Shown: positions 16,781 through 24,985 of the stretch, piece by piece
How the letters are laid out: each line of letters begins with the position of its first letter
How positions within the stretch are numbered: position 1 is the first letter of the stretch
From: Lachnospiraceae bacterium
Lineage (GTDB): Bacteria; Bacillota; Clostridia; Lachnospirales; Lachnospiraceae
Direction: 5' to 3'
Assembly (NCBI GenBank): GCA_022510705.1
Contig: JAFLSX010000005.1
Coordinates: 1 to 59,966, forward strand
DNA length: 59,966 bases
The notes under the pieces: generated by a model
What the model was told of the DNA's origin: nothing
Databases searched by the model: none
The model's input: only the letters and a program-made list of their open reading frames with translations
Translations under genes and position numbers: made by a program

Positions 16781-18026
16781 GCTGAAACGGCTCACAATTA
16801 TAGCGTCGGTTTCCGTAATCGTATTTACATTTCTGCTGGTGCTTCTTTTTAACTCGTCGAAACGTCCTGTAAGTACGATGCAAACGGAAGAAACCCTGAC
16901 AGAAACTGAACCGGAATCGGGCCTGATCTATCAAAACGGCATGATAGGAAACGACCTGTCTGCTTTCATGCGGGATGATACTTTTTTTGATCCGGAGACC
17001 AATCCTTTTTTGGATCGGCTTTTAGAGGACAGGAATCGTCTGTCGTTAATCGTTACCAGTATAGAAAAGGATCTGCGCATACAGATTGTGGACAGTGATA
17101 ATGTACTTGTTACCGGGGAAAGTTTTTTTGTGGAACTGGCAGGGTTAGGCGAATATAAGGATTTGGATAAGGACGGCGTTATCTATGTGGCAAATTTGCC
17201 GGCAGGGGATTATGAGGTTAGCTTAAAGCCTCTTGAAGGGTACAGAGTACCTACCGGCAGTACCCGAGTACGGGTAAAAGATAGAGTGGAGTATCTGGTG
17301 ATCGACGATATTTCTCTGCTCATCAAGACTGAAGAGGATATTGATGCGGCAGCAGAGGATAGCGAACAGGCTATAGATGATGTGGACAATACCGAGATTA
17401 CCGAACAGCGAACTTTGCCCGGACAGGCAGTGTTAGGTATCGATGTATCCAAGTGGCAAGGAGAGATTGACTGGAATATGGTGAAGGATGCCGGTATAGA
17501 ATATGCTATTATCCGTTGTGGGTATAGAGGCTCTGTAACGGGCAGTTTGGTTGAGGATCCATATTTTGAGCAGAATATCAGAGGAGCAACAGCTGCGGGA
17601 GTAAAGGTAGGGGTGTATTTCTTTACACAGGCAGTCAATGAAGTCGAAGCCGTGGAAGAAGCCAGTATGGTGGTGAGTCTGATAAGGGACTACGATATCA
17701 CGTATCCGGTGTTTATCGATACAGAAGGCGCAGGCGGGAACGGACGGGCGGACGGCCTGGATGTGGAAACGCGTACCACAGTGTGCGACGCTTTTTGCAG
17801 AACAGTGGAAAATGCCGGTTATCAGGCGGGTGTATATGCCAGCCGGAACTGGTATAATAACAGAGTGGACGCCTCATCTTTGGAAAAATATGTGATCTGG
17901 CTGGCAGAATATCGCAGCGCACCAATCTATCAAGGGTATTATCAGATGTGGCAGTATACTTCCCGAGGCAGTGTAAGCGGCATTGCGGGAAATGTGGATT
18001 TGAATATCAGCTATCTGGGATATTGA
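16770..18026 (+). CDS. membrane-anchored GH25 muramidase (paralogue of 11794 gene)
   Basis: 418 residues. A short basic N-terminus is followed by a helix (about 8-30), a module at about 90-185 beginning [17 protein letters not shown] that matches the corresponding module of the larger GH25 protein (MTSIEKDLKLKFVNKNT), an acidic linker, and a GH25 domain (222-418). GH25 signs are [23 protein letters not shown] with D-x-E, MWQYTSRG and [11 protein letters not shown]. It lacks the acidic cytoplasmic region, the Ig-like domains and the cell-wall repeat of its relative. ATG 16770 has GAGG 6 bases upstream and overlaps the end of rmlA, so it is translated with the rml genes. Confidence 0.88.
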   Translation: MDSKLKRLTIIASVSVIVFTFLLVLLFNSSKRPVSTMQTEETLTETEPESGLIYQNGMIGNDLSAFMRDDTFFDPETNPFLDRLLEDRNRLSLIVTSIEKDLRIQIVDSDNVLVTGESFFVELAGLGEYKDLDKDGVIYVANLPAGDYEVSLKPLEGYRVPTGSTRVRVKDRVEYLVIDDISLLIKTEEDIDAAAEDSEQAIDDVDNTEITEQRTLPGQAVLGIDVSKWQGEIDWNMVKDAGIEYAIIRCGYRGSVTGSLVEDPYFEQNIRGATAAGVKVGVYFFTQAVNEVEAVEEASMVVSLIRDYDITYPVFIDTEGAGGNGRADGLDVETRTTVCDAFCRTVENAGYQAGVYASRNWYNNRVDASSLEKYVIWLAEYRSAPIYQGYYQMWQYTSRGSVSGIAGNVDLNISYLGY

Positions 18027-18038
18027 GGAGGCTTATCG

Positions 18039-18599
18039 ATGGGTAAAATAGTAGTGGAAACCTGTAAAATAGAAGGTGTGAAGATCATTACTCCCCAGGT
18101 GTTCGGGGATGCGAGGGGATATTTTACGGAAACCTATAACTATAATGATTATAAAGCAGCGGGTATTGAGCAGATTTTTGTACAGGATAACCAGTCCGCT
18201 TCCAAAAAAGGCGTGTTGCGGGGCCTTCATTTTCAGAAAGAGTTTCCGCAGGACAAGCTGGTGAGAGTCATAAGGGGCGAGGTCTTTGATGTTGTAGTGG
18301 ATTTGCGGCCCGGCTCTGAAACTTTTGGAAAGTGGTACGGAGAGCTTTTGAGTGAAGAGAATAAAAAGCAGCTTTTTGTTCCCAAGAATTTTGCACATGG
18401 TTTTTTGGTCCTCTCGGACTATGCGGAATTCTGCTATAAATGTTCCGATTTTTATCATCCGGGTGATGAGGGCGGTATTTTATGGAATGATCCGGATATC
18501 GGTATTGAATGGCCCCTGAAGGAAGGAATGGAACTGACGCTCTCCGAAAAGGATACCAAATGGGGCAGTTTGAGGGAATATCAGAAGCAGATGCGATAG
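18039..18599 (+). CDS. rmlC: dTDP-4-dehydrorhamnose 3,5-epimerase RmlC
   Basis: Cupin-fold epimerase of 186 residues giving dTDP-4-keto-L-rhamnose. The catalytic His is H64 in LRGLHFQKEFPQDK, and VFDVVVDLRPGSETFGKW, VPKNFAHGFLVLSD and the Tyr-containing YAEFCYKCSDFYHPG follow as expected. GAGGAGG (18025-18031) overlaps the stop of the GH25 gene and is 7 bases from ATG 18039. RmlD, the reductase that completes dTDP-L-rhamnose, is not in the window and must lie elsewhere if rhamnose is the product. The ABC permease gene starts 8 bases after the stop. Confidence 0.95.
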   Translation: MGKIVVETCKIEGVKIITPQVFGDARGYFTETYNYNDYKAAGIEQIFVQDNQSASKKGVLRGLHFQKEFPQDKLVRVIRGEVFDVVVDLRPGSETFGKWYGELLSEENKKQLFVPKNFAHGFLVLSDYAEFCYKCSDFYHPGDEGGILWNDPDIGIEWPLKEGMELTLSEKDTKWGSLREYQKQMR

Positions 18600-18607
18600 G
18601 AGCGGCT

Positions 18608-19600
18608 ATGAAGGAAAGAATATCAAAAAGAGTGAGCATTATACTGTTCTGTGCGGTTGCTCTGTTGATGGCTGCCATCATTATCATACATCATAATCCT
18701 GCCGCTAATCAGCAGGAAGAGATTTTAAAAAAGGTGATTTCCTGTGCGGTGATTGCCTTTTCCTGTGTTGTTTTTATTGTTCTGTATGAGAAAGTGATCA
18801 CTTTGCCCGTTGAACTATATCAGAACCGCCATTTGATCTGGAAACTGGCTAAGAATGATTTTAAGAAACGGTATGCCGGTTCTTATCTGGGAATGGTATG
18901 GGCAATGGTACAGCCCGTGATCACAGTGGTAATGTATTGGCTGGTCTTTGACATTATCATGCATGGCGCAGGGCGGGCCATGCGTGGGGATGTGGAGATT
19001 TCTTTTGTATTGTTTTTAACCTCGGGACTGGTGCCCTGGTTCTATTTTACGGAGGCTTGGACAAACGGGACTCATGCCTTGTTAGAATATAATTATCTGG
19101 TTAAAAAAGTAGTTTTTAAAATAAGCATTCTTCCCATTATCAAGGTCATCGGCGCAACTTTTATCCACGCTTTCTTCGCCTGCATCCTGGTGGTGATCGC
19201 TGCTTTCTACGGTTATTTTCCCACGATTTACATGCTTCAGATATTTTACTATAGTTTTTGTACCTTTGTGCTGGTGCTGGCTCTGAGCTATACGACCTGC
19301 GCGCTGATGGTGTTTGTGCGGGATGTAGCCCAGATTTTGGCTATTGTTTTGCAGATTGGTATGTGGGCGACTCCTATTATGTGGGACTTCGGGGCCATTG
19401 GCGCCGGCTGGGCTAAATTCCTGAAGCTAAATCCGATGGTATATATTGTAAACGGTTACCGGGACGCAATTTATGGGCATTCCTGGTTTTTTGAAGATTT
19501 CTTTTCCACTATGTATTTCTGGATTATTACGGTGGTATTGTTCGGCATCGGCGCAATGACCTTTAAAAAGCTGAAGGTACATTTTGCAGATGTGCTGTAA
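18608..19600 (+). CDS. wzm: ABC-2 type polysaccharide export permease (Wzm/TagG/RgpC-like)
   Basis: Membrane subunit of an ABC exporter that moves an undecaprenyl-diphosphate-linked polysaccharide across the membrane. 330 residues. The conserved core begins near residue 70 with LIWKLAKNDFKKRYAGSYLGMVWAM (amphipathic gate helix and first core helix) and has six helices, with LKLNPMVYIVNGYRDAIYG near the end. Two additional helices lie before it (about 8-28 and 43-62), an extension not in the minimal family. ATG 18608 has AGGAG 5 bases upstream; a longer frame from 18509 runs inside rmlC and is not used. The ATPase follows after 28 bases. Confidence 0.9.
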   Translation: MKERISKRVSIILFCAVALLMAAIIIIHHNPAANQQEEILKKVISCAVIAFSCVVFIVLYEKVITLPVELYQNRHLIWKLAKNDFKKRYAGSYLGMVWAMVQPVITVVMYWLVFDIIMHGAGRAMRGDVEISFVLFLTSGLVPWFYFTEAWTNGTHALLEYNYLVKKVVFKISILPIIKVIGATFIHAFFACILVVIAAFYGYFPTIYMLQIFYYSFCTFVLVLALSYTTCALMVFVRDVAQILAIVLQIGMWATPIMWDFGAIGAGWAKFLKLNPMVYIVNGYRDAIYGHSWFFEDFFSTMYFWIITVVLFGIGAMTFKKLKVHFADVL

Positions 19601-19628
19601 AGACACGAGACAAGAGGCGGAGTGAAAC

Positions 19629-20912
19629 ATGAGCAAGGAAGAAAGAAAGCCGGCCATACAGGTAAGCGGGTTAAAAAAAGTATATAAACTGTATGACAAA
19701 CCTTCGGACAGGATGAAGGAAGCCTTTGGTCTGAAAAAGGGCAGATTTAAGGAGCACTATGCCCTAAATGACATTAACATGGAGATTTTTCAGGGAGAGA
19801 CCGTAGGTATTATCGGAACCAACGGTTCGGGGAAGTCCACCATACTTAAAATAATAACAGGTGTTCTGAATCAGACAGAAGGAAAAGTCGATGTTCACGG
19901 CAGGATTTCCGCTTTATTGGAGTTGGGTGCCGGATTTAATATGGAATATAACGGGATTGAGAATGTATACTTAAACGGTACCATGATGGGATTTTCGGAG
20001 AAAGAAATTGAGGCCAGATTGCCGGAAATACTAAAATTTGCAGATATCGGGGACTATGTGTACCAGCCGGTCAAAACCTATTCCAGCGGTATGTTTGTGC
20101 GATTGGCGTTTGCTGTTGCCATCAATATTGAGCCGGAGATTCTGATCGTGGATGAGGCGCTGTCGGTGGGAGACGTATTTTTCCAAGCTAAATGCTATCA
20201 GAAATTTGAAGAATTTAAGAAGCAGGGAAAAACCATTGTTTTTGTCAGTCATGACCTAAGCAGCATCAGCAAATACTGCGACAGAGTCTATCTGCTGAAT
20301 CAAGGAAAACTCTTGGGAGAAGGGAGTCCCAGGGAAATGATCGATGCTTTTAAGCAGGTATTGGTCGGACAGTATGAAGTAGGAGGAGAAGCGGGAGGAA
20401 GTGTCGAGGATGCCATGAATCCCGAAGTACTGGAATATGGTACAAAACAGGCAGAGATTACCGATTTTTATATAACAGACGAGAAAAATATTAAAACAAC
20501 GGCTGTTATTAAAGGCTCTGCATTTACGATACACATGCAGGTGAAGTTTCACGATAGGATTGCGGCGCCTATTTTTGCTTTCTCTTTTAAGAATATTAAG
20601 GGAACGGAGATCACGGGCACGAACAGTATGATTGAGAAAGCTTTTTTGGAGCCTGTAAATGCGGGAGAGGAAAAAAGCATTACCTTTCGACAGAATATGA
20701 GTCTGCAGGGCGGAGAATATTTGCTTTCTCTGGGAGTGACCGGTTATAGCGGAAGTGATTTTCAGGTCTATCATAGACTATATGATGTCTTGAATGTAAC
20801 GGTGATATCGGATAAGGATACAGTGGGCTTTTACGATATGGGATCTCAGGTGACGGTGAATACTGTGCAAAAAGAGGCCTCCAGGGTTATTCCATATCGC
20901 CAAGAGGTTTAG
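19629..20912 (+). CDS. wzt: ABC exporter ATPase with C-terminal cargo-binding domain (Wzt-like)
   Basis: 427 residues. The nucleotide-binding domain (1-240) has Walker A GTNGSGKST near 63-71, the TagH/Wzt-type signature YSSGM near 154, Walker B ILIVDEAL near 170 and the H-loop FVSHD. The C-terminal part (about 265-410) is a beta-rich Wzt_C-type domain (FTIHMQVKFHD, FAFSFKNIKGTEITGTN, YLLSLGV). In Escherichia coli O8/O9a this domain recognises the modified non-reducing end of the polymer and couples capping to export. Here the next gene encodes a WbdD-like capping candidate, which supports the same logic. GGCGGAG precedes ATG 19629. Confidence 0.92.
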   Translation: MSKEERKPAIQVSGLKKVYKLYDKPSDRMKEAFGLKKGRFKEHYALNDINMEIFQGETVGIIGTNGSGKSTILKIITGVLNQTEGKVDVHGRISALLELGAGFNMEYNGIENVYLNGTMMGFSEKEIEARLPEILKFADIGDYVYQPVKTYSSGMFVRLAFAVAINIEPEILIVDEALSVGDVFFQAKCYQKFEEFKKQGKTIVFVSHDLSSISKYCDRVYLLNQGKLLGEGSPREMIDAFKQVLVGQYEVGGEAGGSVEDAMNPEVLEYGTKQAEITDFYITDEKNIKTTAVIKGSAFTIHMQVKFHDRIAAPIFAFSFKNIKGTEITGTNSMIEKAFLEPVNAGEEKSITFRQNMSLQGGEYLLSLGVTGYSGSDFQVYHRLYDVLNVTVISDKDTVGFYDMGSQVTVNTVQKEASRVIPYRQEV

Positions 20913-20929
20913 GAAGGACATGGTAATAT

Positions 20930-22987
20930 ATGACGGAGCAGATTGGTAAAATTAAACTGGATCTCACTCTTTATCCCGGGGAAGATTTCTACTGTGATGG
21001 GCAGGTGGAAGACGAACTCTTGGAAATCACCAAAAACTATGCAGAGGTAGAATATCCGCGAATCATAGAGGAAAGGGCCAGCTGGCCTGTGCTCTATCAT
21101 CTTTCCCGCCAACGTGAAAATACGGTGGATTGGATTCCTATGCGGGGAGATGAGAAAGTACTGGAGATAGGCAGCGGGTGCGGTGCCATTACAGGGGTAC
21201 TGGCAAGAAAAGCAGGTCAGGTGACCTGTGTGGATCTATCCAAAAAGCGCAGTATGATAAATGCCTACAGACATGGTGAATGTGATAATGTGACCATTCA
21301 TGTGGGCAATTTTAAAGATATAGAGCCCACATTACCAAAGGACTTTGACTATATTTTTCTAATCGGTGTGTTTGAATACGGTCAGAGTTATATGGGGAGT
21401 GAAAATCCTTTTGAAGAATTTCTGCGGATCATTATGAAGCATTTGAAACGCGGTGGACGTGTGGTAATTGCTATTGAGAATAAATATGGCTTGAAATATT
21501 TTGCCGGTTGTAAGGAGGACCATCTGGGCACCTATTTCTCGAGTATCGAGAACTATGCCCGGGGAGGCGGCGTCAGGACATTTTCTGCAAAGGGATTAGA
21601 AAAGCTCTTTGCTGCATGTGGTATTAAAAAGTATCATTTTTACTATCCCTATCCTGACTATAAATTTATGACACATCTGTATTCTGACGATTATCTGCCC
21701 AAAAAGGGAGAACTTTTAAATAATATTCGGAATTTTGACAGGGAGAGGATGCTCTTATTTGATGAGAGTTGGGCATTTGACGGTATTGCAGAAGACAATC
21801 TCTTTTCCGTATTTGCCAATTCGTATCTGGTGGTGATCGGTAACGGTTTTGATATAAAATATGCCAAATATTCCAATGACCGTGCACCGGAGTATTGTAT
21901 ACGCACCGAAATATGGAAGGATAAGGCAGGAGTAACGACAGTTAAAAAACATCCGTTATGCAAAGAGGCAAAAGAGCATATTCGAGGAATGGCACTGGCC
22001 TATGACAATTTGAAAAAGCGTTATGAAGGAGGCAGCCTGGAAATTAATAAATGCGATCTGCATGAAGAGGAGAATGCTCTGTGGTGTTCCTTTGAATTTT
22101 TGGAAGGCAGGCCGCTGTCTCAGATATTGGACGAATGCTTGGAAAAAGATGAGCAGGAGAGGTTTCACGCACTGTTTCGCGAATATGTAGAGAGGACCGG
22201 CTATCATGCGGACTACCCTGTGGCGGATTTTGACCTGATCTTCGGAAATATTATAGTGCAGGGTGATATCTGGACAGCAATAGACTATGAATGGACTTTC
22301 GGCAAGCAAGTAGATACAAAAGAGCTGGCGTTTCGATCTATTTACTGTTATTTGTTAGAGAATGAAAAACGAAATAAATTAAATTTGGATTTAATTTTAG
22401 AAGAGCTGAAGATTACACCTGAGGAGGCTGAGTATTACAGAGAACAGGAGAGAGAATTTCAGAAGTTTGTGACAGGCAAAAGCCGTTCCATGATTGAAAT
22501 TCGTGACCTGATCGGGAACAGACTGCTGCAGCCTATGAAGTGGCTGGAAAAGCTGGAGGCAGGTGCATTGGCTGGCAGAGTGCAGATTTATGAAGACAGG
22601 GGTAGCGGTTTTTCCGAAGATGCGTCCTACTTCGTATCGGATGCTTATCAGGGAGAACAGGAAATTGAATTGGAACTGAAGGTGGACGGCAATGTGAAGA
22701 GCCTGCGGATAGATCCCGCCATGGATGCCTGCACAGTACGGATAGTTGAACTTACCTGGAACGGGACGAAGATTCCCCTGCAGAATAAAAAAATATTTAC
22801 GACCAACGGGAAGTCCTTAAAGCCGGCGGATGCTATGGTATTTGCTACCAAGGATCCCAATCTCTGCATTAAATTGAGCGAATTGGCCACGCAGCCGGAA
22901 AATATTCTCTGCGCAAAGTTAGAAATCGCGCGATTGCCTGTACCAATAGCTGAGGCTATGACTGCATCGGTGAAAAAGCTGATCTGA
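20930..22987 (+). CDS. SAM methyltransferase plus kinase-like protein (WbdD-like chain terminator candidate)
   Basis: 685 residues, predicted cytosolic. A class I methyltransferase domain (about 60-250) has motif I VLEIGSGCGAITG near 77-89, VTCVDLSKKRS and a later FDYIFLIGVFEYGQ. A kinase-like region follows: TTVKKHPLCKEA near 335-346 as candidate strand-3 Lys, hinge-like FEFLEGRPLSQIL near 388, catalytic-loop-like DFDLIFGNIIV near 430-440 and IDYEW near 450 in place of DFG. The C-terminus (about 545-685) is beta-rich and unassigned. E. coli WbdD has the same order (methyltransferase, kinase) at similar length (708), and caps O-antigen exported by Wzm/Wzt. AGGAAGGA lies 11 bases before ATG 20930; an ATG at 20920 opens only a short frame. 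Function is inferred. Confidence 0.7.
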   Translation: MTEQIGKIKLDLTLYPGEDFYCDGQVEDELLEITKNYAEVEYPRIIEERASWPVLYHLSRQRENTVDWIPMRGDEKVLEIGSGCGAITGVLARKAGQVTCVDLSKKRSMINAYRHGECDNVTIHVGNFKDIEPTLPKDFDYIFLIGVFEYGQSYMGSENPFEEFLRIIMKHLKRGGRVVIAIENKYGLKYFAGCKEDHLGTYFSSIENYARGGGVRTFSAKGLEKLFAACGIKKYHFYYPYPDYKFMTHLYSDDYLPKKGELLNNIRNFDRERMLLFDESWAFDGIAEDNLFSVFANSYLVVIGNGFDIKYAKYSNDRAPEYCIRTEIWKDKAGVTTVKKHPLCKEAKEHIRGMALAYDNLKKRYEGGSLEINKCDLHEEENALWCSFEFLEGRPLSQILDECLEKDEQERFHALFREYVERTGYHADYPVADFDLIFGNIIVQGDIWTAIDYEWTFGKQVDTKELAFRSIYCYLLENEKRNKLNLDLILEELKITPEEAEYYREQEREFQKFVTGKSRSMIEIRDLIGNRLLQPMKWLEKLEAGALAGRVQIYEDRGSGFSEDASYFVSDAYQGEQEIELELKVDGNVKSLRIDPAMDACTVRIVELTWNGTKIPLQNKKIFTTNGKSLKPADAMVFATKDPNLCIKLSELATQPENILCAKLEIARLPVPIAEAMTASVKKLI

Positions 22988-23002
22988 GAAAAGTATTTTT
23001 TC

Positions 23003-23031
23003 TTCCAAAGTATGTAAAAATTTGGTATACT
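23003..23031 (+). promoter_or_regulatory. predicted extended -10 promoter of the phosphoglucomutase gene
   Basis: TGG TATACT (23023-23031) is an extended -10 element. The -35 position, 17 bases upstream, is a weak TTCCAA (23003-23008). Transcription would start near 23038, about 50 bases before ATG 23089. The same TGGTATACT occurs in the promoter at 55264-55292. Confidence 0.5.
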
Positions 23032-23088
23032 ACATTACATTAGGAATTATTTATAGCAAAATATAAAAGACAAATAGGAGGAAGAACA

Positions 23089-24810
23089 ATGAGTTATATG
23101 AGTACGTTTCAGTTTTGGCTGGAAAACGACTACTTTGACGAGGACACCAAGAAGGAACTTCTGGCTATCCGCAATGATGAAAAAGAGATAGAAGACCGTT
23201 TTTACAAGGATCTGGAATTTGGAACAGGCGGTCTTCGGGGTGTTATCGGTGCGGGTACGAACCGTATGAATGTATATACAGTCAGAAAAGCGACACAGGG
23301 ACTTGCCAACTACATAATGAAACAGGGAGGAAGCGAAAAGGGCGTAGCCATTGCCTATGATTCCAGAAGGATGTCTCCGGAGTTTGCGGATACTGCCGCA
23401 CTTTGTCTTGCAGCCAACGGGATTAAGGCATATGTGTTTGAAGAACTTCGTCCTACGCCGGAGCTTTCTTTTGCACTCCGAAAATTAGGTTGTATTTCAG
23501 GTATCGTGGTAACCGCCAGCCATAACCCGCCGGAGTATAATGGCTATAAGGTATATTGGGAAGACGGTGCGCAGATTACCGCGCCCAAAGACAAGGAGAT
23601 CATAGCGGAAGTAAATGCCATTACGGATTACAATACCGTAAAGACTATGGGCAAGAGAGAAGCTATGGAAGCTGGACTCTATCAGGTCATCGGCAAAGAA
23701 ATCGATGATGCTTATATGACAGAGTTAAAGAAGCAGATCATTCACCCGGAAGTTATTGAAAAAGTTGCAAATGACATCAAGATTGTATACACGCCGCTCT
23801 GCGGTACCGGAAACAAGCCTGTCAGAAGAGTGCTTGCTGAATTGGGCTTTAAGAACGTCTATGTAGTGCCGGAACAGGAAAATCCGGATCCCAATTTTAC
23901 CACCCTGGAATATCCCAATCCTGAGGATCCGAAAGCATTTACCTATGCTTTGCGTCTTGCCAAAGAGAAAGATGCGGATATCGTACTGGCAACCGATCCG
24001 GATGCCGACCGTCTGGGTGTATATGCAAAAGATACCAAGACCGGGGAATATGTACCGTTTACGGGGAATATGTCCGGTATGCTGATTGCAGAATATATCT
24101 TAAGAGAGAGAACACGTAAGGGCATCATGCCCAAGAATCCTGCCCTGGTCACTACCATTGTAACGACCAACATGGCGGATGTGATCACCAAAGCCTATAA
24201 TGTGAAAATGATCGAAGTGCTGACCGGCTTTAAGTATATCGGTGAGCAGATCAAGTTTTTTGAGCAGACCGGTACCAATAACTATGTATTTGGTCTGGAG
24301 GAGAGCTATGGTTGTCTGGCAGGTACGCATGCAAGAGATAAGGATGCCTGCGTTGCGGTGATGTGTCTTTGCGAAGTGGCTGCTTACTGTAAGAATGAAG
24401 GTAAAACCCTGTGGGATATGATGTTAGAGATGTATGATAAATACGGTTTCTTCAAAGAAACCCAGTACACCATAACCTTGAAGGGCGTGGACGGTGCAAA
24501 GCAGATTGCTGAGATCATGAATAAGCTGCGCAGCAATCCTCCCAAAGCATTTGGAGATTTAAAAGTGCTGCGTGTCAGAGACTATCAGGAAGACAAGATC
24601 ACGGATATGGAGACCGGCGAGATGATTCCGACCGGACTGCCCAAATCCAATGTACTGTATTTTGAACTTCCGGACAATTTCTGGTGCTGCGCACGTCCTT
24701 CCGGTACGGAGCCCAAGATCAAATTTTACATGGGCGTGAAGGGCAGCAGCCTGGAGGATGCGGAAGCCAAGGTTGTAAAGCTTACAGAGGATTTAAAGTC
24801 GTTGTTATAA
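23089..24810 (+). CDS. pgcA: alpha-phosphoglucomutase / phosphomannomutase family enzyme
   Basis: 573-residue hexose-phosphate mutase of the PgcA type, interconverting glucose-6-phosphate and glucose-1-phosphate. Domain 1 has the phosphoserine loop VTASHNPPEYNG with S144; the metal loop is DPDADR at 303-308; the sugar-specificity loop is GLEESYG near 404; the phosphate-binding end is ARPSGTEPKIKFY near 537. AGGAGGAAG is the ribosome binding site. The gene has its own promoter and a strong terminator, so it can be expressed apart from the transporter genes. Its product feeds RmlA. A phosphomannomutase activity cannot be excluded. Confidence 0.93.
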   Translation: MSYMSTFQFWLENDYFDEDTKKELLAIRNDEKEIEDRFYKDLEFGTGGLRGVIGAGTNRMNVYTVRKATQGLANYIMKQGGSEKGVAIAYDSRRMSPEFADTAALCLAANGIKAYVFEELRPTPELSFALRKLGCISGIVVTASHNPPEYNGYKVYWEDGAQITAPKDKEIIAEVNAITDYNTVKTMGKREAMEAGLYQVIGKEIDDAYMTELKKQIIHPEVIEKVANDIKIVYTPLCGTGNKPVRRVLAELGFKNVYVVPEQENPDPNFTTLEYPNPEDPKAFTYALRLAKEKDADIVLATDPDADRLGVYAKDTKTGEYVPFTGNMSGMLIAEYILRERTRKGIMPKNPALVTTIVTTNMADVITKAYNVKMIEVLTGFKYIGEQIKFFEQTGTNNYVFGLEESYGCLAGTHARDKDACVAVMCLCEVAAYCKNEGKTLWDMMLEMYDKYGFFKETQYTITLKGVDGAKQIAEIMNKLRSNPPKAFGDLKVLRVRDYQEDKITDMETGEMIPTGLPKSNVLYFELPDNFWCCARPSGTEPKIKFYMGVKGSSLEDAEAKVVKLTEDLKSLL

Positions 24811-24835
24811 GCTTTTGTGAAATAGGAAATACTAT

Positions 24836-24875
24836 GGGCTGCGGGATTTTGTTCCGCAGCCCAATTTGCTTTTTT
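24836..24875 (+). terminator. intrinsic terminator after the phosphoglucomutase gene
   Basis: GGGCTGCGG (24836-24844) pairs perfectly with CCGCAGCCC (24854-24862) around a 9-base loop, and a T-rich tract ending in six T follows. Confidence 0.9.
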
Positions 24876-24891
24876 ACAGCTATGATAAGAT

Positions 24892-24916
24892 AATGATACA
24901 AAAATGATACAAAAAC
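24892..24916 (+). promoter_or_regulatory. tandem GATACAAA direct repeat, candidate regulator binding site (copy 2)
   Basis: GATACA occurs at 24895 and 24906, again 11 bases apart, and the 25-base element matches 11661-11685 with two differences. It lies between the terminator and the LCP gene. No good -35 is seen downstream, but -10-like sequences (TATCCT 24921, TATACA 24926) follow closely, so the element could take the place of a -35, as activator sites do. Confidence 0.45.
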
Positions 24917-24985
24917 TGCTTATCCTATACAGCAGAACAAAAAGAGGTCCTGATGACAATCGGGGTAAGGACAAGGAGATAAAAT

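Noticed and set aside
18509..18607. Longer N-terminus of the Wzm-like permease
   Set aside because: This part lies inside rmlC in another frame; ATG 18608 has a good AGGAG site.
22988..23020. Terminator after the WbdD-like gene
   Set aside because: Only a short A/T stem (AGAAAA with TTTTCT-like bases) is visible, too weak to call.
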